From contig NZ_KZ819039.1 in the NCBI RefSeq assembly GCF_003115845.1, forward strand, positions 21,799 through 85,798: a stretch of 64,000 nucleotides of DNA, in the 5' to 3' direction. The notes under the pieces are model-generated. The model made no database searches, was not told the DNA's origin, and saw only the letters and a program-made list of their open reading frames with translations. This stretch comes from Brenneria roseae subsp. roseae (GTDB lineage Bacteria; Pseudomonadota; Gammaproteobacteria; Enterobacterales; Enterobacteriaceae). Shown piece after piece: positions 59,667-64,000 of this stretch. The first letter of the stretch is position 1. Each line of letters starts with the position of its first letter. The translations under genes were made by a program, and so were the position numbers.

Positions 59667-60431
59667 CTATAATAAATAAGGCCTTTCCCGTTTTTCTGCT
59701 TGCGCATCGGCAATACTATGATTGACACGAATACGACCATTAAAGTCGCCGCCATTTACCCAGGAAAAAAGACAAGCATCTGTACGCTGAATAAACGGAT
59801 TAAGTTCAATCAATGTTGTAGTAAATTTCCCATCTTGATAATCAATGGCAATGTCTGCAACCACGGAATTCATATGTAATACAGGCAAGAGTTTTTGCAA
59901 AAACATGATTATTTGAAGGCGTATTTCATTTTCCTTTTCTTTGAGAAACGGAAAGTACTCCATACAGTGATATTGAGAAACGCCAATGACTTTAGCATCC
60001 CGAATGAAACATCTGAACTCTCCCCAGCGCGGAATATCGCGCCATTCCCTCAGGAACAACCAAACAGGTGTTGACGATTGCAGACAATCCCAAAGATAGG
60101 ATGCGACGCGATGACTAGATACCGATAGTTGTTTTACTACCCCATCAACCGTATTCAATCGAGAAAGAGAAGTACCATGGTAGCTAACACCCCCAAATCG
60201 CACAAAAGCGGGCTTATTTAACACTGACAAAGCATATTCGATATCGTCACATAACTGTGTAGAAAAAACCGGTTTTTCCAGTAGTCCTCTGGCGGTCATA
60301 AATTCATCGGTACACGCACCAATGGCGATAACATCTCTCTCATGAAGCTCAATACCTTCACTCTTGAAAGATAAAGACAAAATATCTTCCGACCAGTTTT
60401 CAATAAACGTCTGTTTGTGCTCAGAGTACAT
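59667..60431 (-). CDS. CDC123/D123-family ATP-grasp protein
   Basis: About 254 aa (ATG at 60431; a TTG two codons upstream is possible). No signal peptide or membrane helix. Several segments follow the CDC123 (D123) family in order: NKPAFVRFGGVSYHGTSLS in the nucleotide-loop region, EFRCFIRDAKVIGVSQYH, VVADIAIDYQDG, and the family's signature end LIELNPFIQRTDACLFSW with the metal-binding Glu and Asn. The family belongs to the ATP-grasp fold; eukaryotic CDC123 acts in eIF2 assembly. Here the gene lies 42 nt after an immunity gene and 8 nt before PAAR within a T6SS operon. Codon use is AT-richer than the core genome. It could be an effector, an immunity factor or a modifier of either. Family call fairly sure; role unknown. 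Confidence 0.8.
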   Translation of the reverse strand: MYSEHKQTFIENWSEDILSLSFKSEGIELHERDVIAIGACTDEFMTARGLLEKPVFSTQLCDDIEYALSVLNKPAFVRFGGVSYHGTSLSRLNTVDGVVKQLSVSSHRVASYLWDCLQSSTPVWLFLREWRDIPRWGEFRCFIRDAKVIGVSQYHCMEYFPFLKEKENEIRLQIIMFLQKLLPVLHMNSVVADIAIDYQDGKFTTTLIELNPFIQRTDACLFSWVNGGDFNGRIRVNHSIADAQAEKRERPYLL

Positions 60432-60479
60432 GCTCAATCAGCCTTAACATCCTGTTGTTGACAGTAGCATATAGAGAAA

Positions 60480-60995
60480 TTACAATTCATCTTCCAATGT
60501 TGGCGTATTTAGAAATTCTTTCAGCGAGTGAGCCAGAAACCCCAACCCCTCACCTATGACTAAATTGTCAACATAATATCGCCAATGAAATACATGTTGA
60601 TAAGTGGGAGAATTAGGTCTTACGTCATAAATAATATAGGCATCTCCATCATCATCGTAATTTCTTCCTATAGCAACAAGGCCATTTACCAAGCCATTTT
60701 CGTCAGAACCTGATAACATATTTGTTTGTGAAATTAATCTTTTACTATTAGACAAAACATTCACAAGAACGACTATCAATTTCGAATTATACTTACATAA
60801 ACAAGATGATTTATCGTCAATTGGACTGCATGATTCATCATTTGTCAGAGCGAGAAAATCTTTATATTCTCTAGGTAGTTTTACATTTAGTCCATTTTCT
60901 ATAGATAAAATACTGGCATTTACTTTTATCTCATCAGGAATAAATCCCCCATTGCTAATTACCCAGTTTTTCAGGTCTTCTTTTTCAATAGTCAT
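60480..60995 (-). CDS. SMI1/KNR4 (SUKH) immunity protein
   Basis: 171 aa from MTIEKEDLKNWVISNGG. The fold markers are visible: an N-terminal helix, LPREYKDFLALTNDE (the conserved 'LP..Y..FL...NG' step), GLVAIGRNYDDDGDAYIIYD and HSLKEFLNT at the end. SUKH proteins commonly neutralise nuclease toxins encoded directly upstream. The gene follows the WHH nuclease gene with 1 nt between stop and start. It is strongly AT-rich compared with its neighbours. Confidence 0.85.
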   Translation of the reverse strand: MTIEKEDLKNWVISNGGFIPDEIKVNASILSIENGLNVKLPREYKDFLALTNDESCSPIDDKSSCLCKYNSKLIVVLVNVLSNSKRLISQTNMLSGSDENGLVNGLVAIGRNYDDDGDAYIIYDVRPNSPTYQHVFHWRYYVDNLVIGEGLGFLAHSLKEFLNTPTLEDEL

Positions 60996-60996
60996 A

Positions 60997-61956
60997 TTAA
61001 AAATCCTCACTTCGCCACATTGAATCACCACCTTTATGAGGGGTTCCGCCATTAACTTTACCTGCTTTATTATAAGCAGTATGTATATCAATATCCACGT
61101 AACTCATTGTTACTCCATCAGGCTCATGGTGCCAAGTTCCAATATCATTTTCGTCTGGAGCGAGTTTTTTTCCATATTTTTCATTCAGCGCACTCTTAGC
61201 TTTTGTGAAATCGGAACGATCTCCCCCCATATCTATTTCTACTTGGTAAGGCTTATCTCCGTTACCAAACGGTTTTCCATCCTTCAATGGCGGAAATTCT
61301 GAGAAGTCAGGATGTCCATCTTTATACGGGATCCCCTCTTTACCATGACGCTGAACTGCATCATAAAGGCTCTTGTTCTTTTCAGGATCGGGCTTATATA
61401 TTCCTGTCCCCGGCGGGCAAGGTTTTCCATCTTTATCTACCCAGGTTCCTTTTTCTGACGATGGAAGACGGCCAGGATCCATAGATTTGTCGTTTTCAAA
61501 TTTTTCACGAGCCAGCTTTTTGCATTCTTCTGTTTTGCACTTTCCAAGCTCGCTGTCCAATTTTTCCTTTTTTCTCTTGGCTATCAATTCGTTCCAGTAT
61601 TTTTTTGCATTTTTACGCGTTGCTGCAAACACTTTCGTATTCAGCGCAGCTTTGGCCTTAGATAAGGCTTCCGTCACCTTTTCAACTTTTGCCGCTATTT
61701 TCCCTGCTTTCGCAGCATCACCCACTATCGGGATAAGTCCCAATACATCCAGTGCGGCTCCACTCCAGTCGCCTTTGAAAAGCGAACGCCCCAATGACGC
61801 CACATCTGCCGCCGTACCAAACGGTGGCGGTGCGGCTCCTGCTGCTGCCAAGCCACCATCAATAATAAGCTCACTGTATTGAGACTCCATTTCAAGCACT
61901 TTCTTGCGATCTGCTTCAATTTCAGGACTCTCACTCCTTGCTCTGATATTCGCCAT
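60997..61956 (-). CDS. T6SS cargo nuclease toxin, WHH/HNH-EndoVII type
   Basis: 319 aa. Residues 30-90 are hydrophobic and Gly/Ala-rich (GGLAAAGAAPPPFGTAADVA, VLGLIPIVGDAAKAGK), as seen in many polymorphic toxins. A Lys-rich linker follows. The C-terminal domain has the toxin phrase GHPDFSEFP (214-222), then GTWHHEPDGVTM (273-284) with the WHH triad, IH at 291-292 and HKGG at 307-310. This fits the WHH clade of HNH/Endo VII nucleases. It should cut nucleic acid in rival cells. There is no signal peptide; delivery would be by VgrG with the DUF4123 adaptor. The ATG is preceded by GGAGA. Confidence 0.85.
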   Translation of the reverse strand: MANIRARSESPEIEADRKKVLEMESQYSELIIDGGLAAAGAAPPPFGTAADVASLGRSLFKGDWSGAALDVLGLIPIVGDAAKAGKIAAKVEKVTEALSKAKAALNTKVFAATRKNAKKYWNELIAKRKKEKLDSELGKCKTEECKKLAREKFENDKSMDPGRLPSSEKGTWVDKDGKPCPPGTGIYKPDPEKNKSLYDAVQRHGKEGIPYKDGHPDFSEFPPLKDGKPFGNGDKPYQVEIDMGGDRSDFTKAKSALNEKYGKKLAPDENDIGTWHHEPDGVTMSYVDIDIHTAYNKAGKVNGGTPHKGGDSMWRSEDF

Positions 61957-61983
61957 ATTATTCTCCCTGTCGTCTCACCGGCT

Positions 61984-62370
61984 TCACTCCGGGAACCAGT
62001 AATTCGGATGACTCTGCATCAGCGCATCAACCCCTTGTTCTTCGCTGACCTCGCTAAACAGCGCTTCAAGCCGTTCATCTTCGCCCCGCGCTGTATCCGC
62101 AAGGATTTGCTTAAAACCATCAAACTCAAAGAAGTTCGACCCAACGCCCCACATGAAATACAAAAATTTCGCCTGATTGGTCGGTTTATGGATATGGAAC
62201 TTTTTCGCTATCTCCCGGCCATTCAGCGTCATCGTATACAGGGTTTCCGGCTTATGCCCTTGCTTGTGCTCCGGCAGGGTTTCTTCCATCACTTCATCCA
62301 CAAACCACCGGGAAAAGTCTTTATCGCTCATCAGATGCGATTCCATTTGCAGGTCATCAAAGTGCCACAT
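61984..62370 (-). CDS. unrecognised 128-aa protein in T6SS cargo operon
   Basis: 128 aa, acidic, no signal or membrane segment. It contains MSDKDFSRWFVDEVMEETLP, LYTMTLNGREIAKKFHIHKP and AKFLYFMWGVGSNFFEFDGF. The start overlaps the end of the DUF4123 gene by 14 nt, so it is translationally coupled to the adaptor, and the toxin gene follows 27 nt later. The position suggests a chaperone or co-adaptor that loads the toxin. I do not recognise the family; it does not look like an Eag (DUF1795) chaperone. Confidence 0.75.
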   Translation of the reverse strand: MWHFDDLQMESHLMSDKDFSRWFVDEVMEETLPEHKQGHKPETLYTMTLNGREIAKKFHIHKPTNQAKFLYFMWGVGSNFFEFDGFKQILADTARGEDERLEALFSEVSEEQGVDALMQSHPNYWFPE

Positions 62371-62968
62371 GTTCAGTGCTCTCCTCCTGGTTTGGGGTAA
62401 CCGGCAATGCCAGCGTAGTTACATTCAATCCGCGGGCATCATGGGTGAAATGCATTAACTGCGCCGACTCATCGGTAGTTTCCGTATAGACGGCATAAAG
62501 CGGGGCAAAAAAGTCCGCCTGCTGCGCTGGCGTCAGTCGCGGAATAAACTGATTAAAGGCTTTAGGCTGGTAAAAACGGAAAAAGTAAGTTTTGCCATTA
62601 TTGATGACTTTGGTGAACTTCTTGAAATGCCTGACCAGCGGTATCAATGGCAGCGTGCTGCGCACAATGATGCCCCATTGCCGCATATAACCGTCCGCCA
62701 GCCACCAGTCCAGAACATCACTGTGCGCATTAATCTGCACCAGATAGGGCGCCACGTGGCCGAGATTATCCAGCACCGACACATCAAACAGCGAGCGATA
62801 GGATGGCGCAAAACCTTCCAGACAGATGGCAATATCCGGGCTGGCTGCCGCATTCAGCAACAGGTAGGTGTGAAGGTTTTTTTCGTGTTCATCCACAATC
62901 GTGGATGCGGGAGTGAATACCGTCTGTTTCAGACCGTCACTCACCGCGTCGTAAGGATTGTCCAACAT
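62357..62968 (-). CDS. DUF4123 T6SS adaptor (Tap/Tec-like)
   Basis: 203 aa. DUF4123 proteins load specific effectors onto their cognate VgrG. Typical features: an N-terminal region predicted as strand then helix (YLLLNAAASPDIAICLEGFA, PSYRSLFD), the centre APYLVQINAHSDVLDWWL and WGIIVRSTLPLIPLVRHFKKF, and FFRFYQPKAFNQFIPRLTPAQ. It begins 13 nt after the vgrG stop and overlaps the next gene. Confidence 0.88.
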   Translation of the reverse strand: MLDNPYDAVSDGLKQTVFTPASTIVDEHEKNLHTYLLLNAAASPDIAICLEGFAPSYRSLFDVSVLDNLGHVAPYLVQINAHSDVLDWWLADGYMRQWGIIVRSTLPLIPLVRHFKKFTKVINNGKTYFFRFYQPKAFNQFIPRLTPAQQADFFAPLYAVYTETTDESAQLMHFTHDARGLNVTTLALPVTPNQEESTEHVAL

Positions 62969-62981
62969 AATGCCTCCCTGC

Positions 62982-64000
62982 CTATTTTTTCTTATACGGA
63001 CACTCTTCCGAGAACGGTTTGTCGCTGCTCAGCGCCGCCGCCTGCTCCGCCTCGCCACCGGACATATCAATGGATGGTGCTTTCAGCTTGATGCTTTTCG
63101 CCTGGATGGTCACGCCGCTGTCGTCGATGGTAATCGTGCCGCCCGGCCCGCCAATCACCATCTTTTCTTTAGCGTAAAGCGTATGCTTTTTGGTGCGGGA
63201 GAAAATGGCACTTTTGCTCTCGATATCGTATTTATCCCCGACCAGCAGCTTCAGCACCTGCCCGACTGACAACGTCTGGGTATGACCGACCAGCGTGTTT
63301 TTATACAGACCGACCTGCTCGGTACTGGCGATACCGGTAGTATCCGAACGAAATTTCTCGACGACCGTATTGAAAATTCCAGAACCGGGCATCAGGCTGG
63401 AAAGCAATCCGGCCAGCGAGGTGCCTTTCGATACCATATCCAGCCCGGCCTGGGATTTGAATCCGCCCGCGTCGGTAAAGGACTTCCCGGCGGTCAGCGA
63501 CATCGTTTCCGCTGCCGCCCCAACTTTATTGATGTCATCGGCAAACTGCTCCACGCCCGGCTCGCCCACTTTAGCGGATTCCTTTTTCATGAATTTTCCG
63601 CTGTTGGCTATCAGGCTGAACAAACCGCCCAGCAGTCCGAGTCCCTGCCCGCCCACCGTCAGATTCATATTGCCGCCGACCCGATGCTGGTGATGTTTTC
63701 CAATTTCCGTATTCTGATTTTCGCCAATACTCTCCACCACGCTGGAGTCCACGCGTTTGGTCATGTCGTGCAATATCTTGACCGACATATCTTTCTGAGC
63801 GTGGATATGAATATTTTCCCGCCCGGATTCATCCTCAAAAGAGAGTTCATTGAAACCGCTGCCCTGATGGGTGTCGGAACGCAACACCATCTTGGTTTTA
63901 TGCTCCGGTAGCGGATACGGCACCGGATTGGTAGCATGAAAGGTCCGCCCCGTCACGATAGGCTGGTCCGGGTCGCCTTCCAGGAAACTGACGATAACTT
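62982..64000 (-). CDS. vgrG: type VI secretion tip protein VgrG, C-terminal part (5' end outside window)
   Basis: The minus-strand frame is open through the window edge, reading [20 protein letters not shown] and then [22 protein letters not shown], the hallmark gp5-like part of VgrG. The needle repeats ([43 protein letters not shown]) are interrupted by about 120 residues of Gly/Ala-rich, partly helical sequence ([18 protein letters not shown] to [16 protein letters not shown]). There is no toxin extension; it ends PYKKK. It is first in a cargo operon. About 340 residues are visible, half of a normal VgrG. The core T6SS genes are not in the window. Confidence 0.93.
   Translation of the reverse strand, partial: VIVSFLEGDPDQPIVTGRTFHATNPVPYPLPEHKTKMVLRSDTHQGSGFNELSFEDESGRENIHIHAQKDMSVKILHDMTKRVDSSVVESIGENQNTEIGKHHQHRVGGNMNLTVGGQGLGLLGGLFSLIANSGKFMKKESAKVGEPGVEQFADDINKVGAAAETMSLTAGKSFTDAGGFKSQAGLDMVSKGTSLAGLLSSLMPGSGIFNTVVEKFRSDTTGIASTEQVGLYKNTLVGHTQTLSVGQVLKLLVGDKYDIESKSAIFSRTKKHTLYAKEKMVIGGPGGTITIDDSGVTIQAKSIKLKAPSIDMSGGEAEQAAALSSDKPFSEECPYKKK

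Overview
The window is chromosomal DNA from a gammaproteobacterium of the order Enterobacterales, most likely Pectobacteriaceae (the Pectobacterium, Brenneria, Dickeya or Lonsdalea group). Nearly every housekeeping protein reads as a close relative of its E. coli counterpart. The gene order joins blocks that are far apart in E. coli: nadB-trmN-srmB-grcA-ung, gltX with alaWX and val-lysV tRNAs, the cys sulfate transport genes, degP-dgt-mtnN-btuF-erpA-hemL, fhuCDB-mrcB-hrpB-sfsA-dksA-pcnB-folK-panBCD-yadGH-can-hpt, yacC-speED and nrdHIEF. The genus call is an inference; there is no rRNA gene in the window to fix it.

Layout. 1-8.7 kb: core genes, two tRNA-Ala genes, gltX, and a tRNA-Val/tRNA-Lys operon whose last two Val copies look degenerate. 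8.7-10.9 kb: a decayed island at the tRNA-Lys 3' end. It has three copies of the tRNA tail, a fragment of a P4-type integrase start, an orphan Ser/Asn-rich protein gene and a broken ABC ATPase. 11-15 kb: sulfate uptake (cysA, cysW, cysT and an Sbp-type binding protein). 15-24 kb: cdaR, degP with a visible sigma-E promoter, dgt, mtnN-btuF, erpA, hemL and the mqsRA toxin-antitoxin pair. 24.7-31 kb: a MocR regulator divergent from a LysE-type exporter, then fhuCDB without fhuA; the start of fhuB carries a repeated element read as protein. 31-46.7 kb: mrcB, hrpB, thpR-sfsA, dksA, gluQ, pcnB-folK, panBC-panD, yadGH, can and hpt. Two short elements with TATACCC/GGGTATA ends flank the sfsA-dksA gap. 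46.7-57.1 kb: two small exported proteins, an Fe(III)-type ABC transporter without a binding protein, yacC, speED and nrdHIEF behind tandem NrdR boxes.

57.1-64 kb is accessory. A 1.95-kb segment is bounded by direct repeats that match the 3' end of tRNA-Asp. It holds a DKNYY protein gene and the remains of IS1, an IS3-family element and an integrase. Beyond it lies a type VI secretion (T6SS) cargo operon on the minus strand, in transcription order: vgrG (runs off the window), DUF4123 adaptor, an unrecognised 128-aa protein, a WHH/HNH nuclease toxin, a SMI1/KNR4 immunity protein, a CDC123-like ATP-grasp protein and a PAAR spike tip.

The most interesting item is the CDC123/D123-family ATP-grasp gene between the immunity gene and the PAAR gene. 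The family is best known from eukaryotes, where it acts in assembly of translation factor eIF2. Here it may be a second effector, a second immunity factor or a modifying enzyme of the VgrG cargo. Other points of note are the degenerate tRNA-Val copies, the repeat insertion inside fhuB, the non-AUG start of pcnB and the two tRNA-linked island scars.
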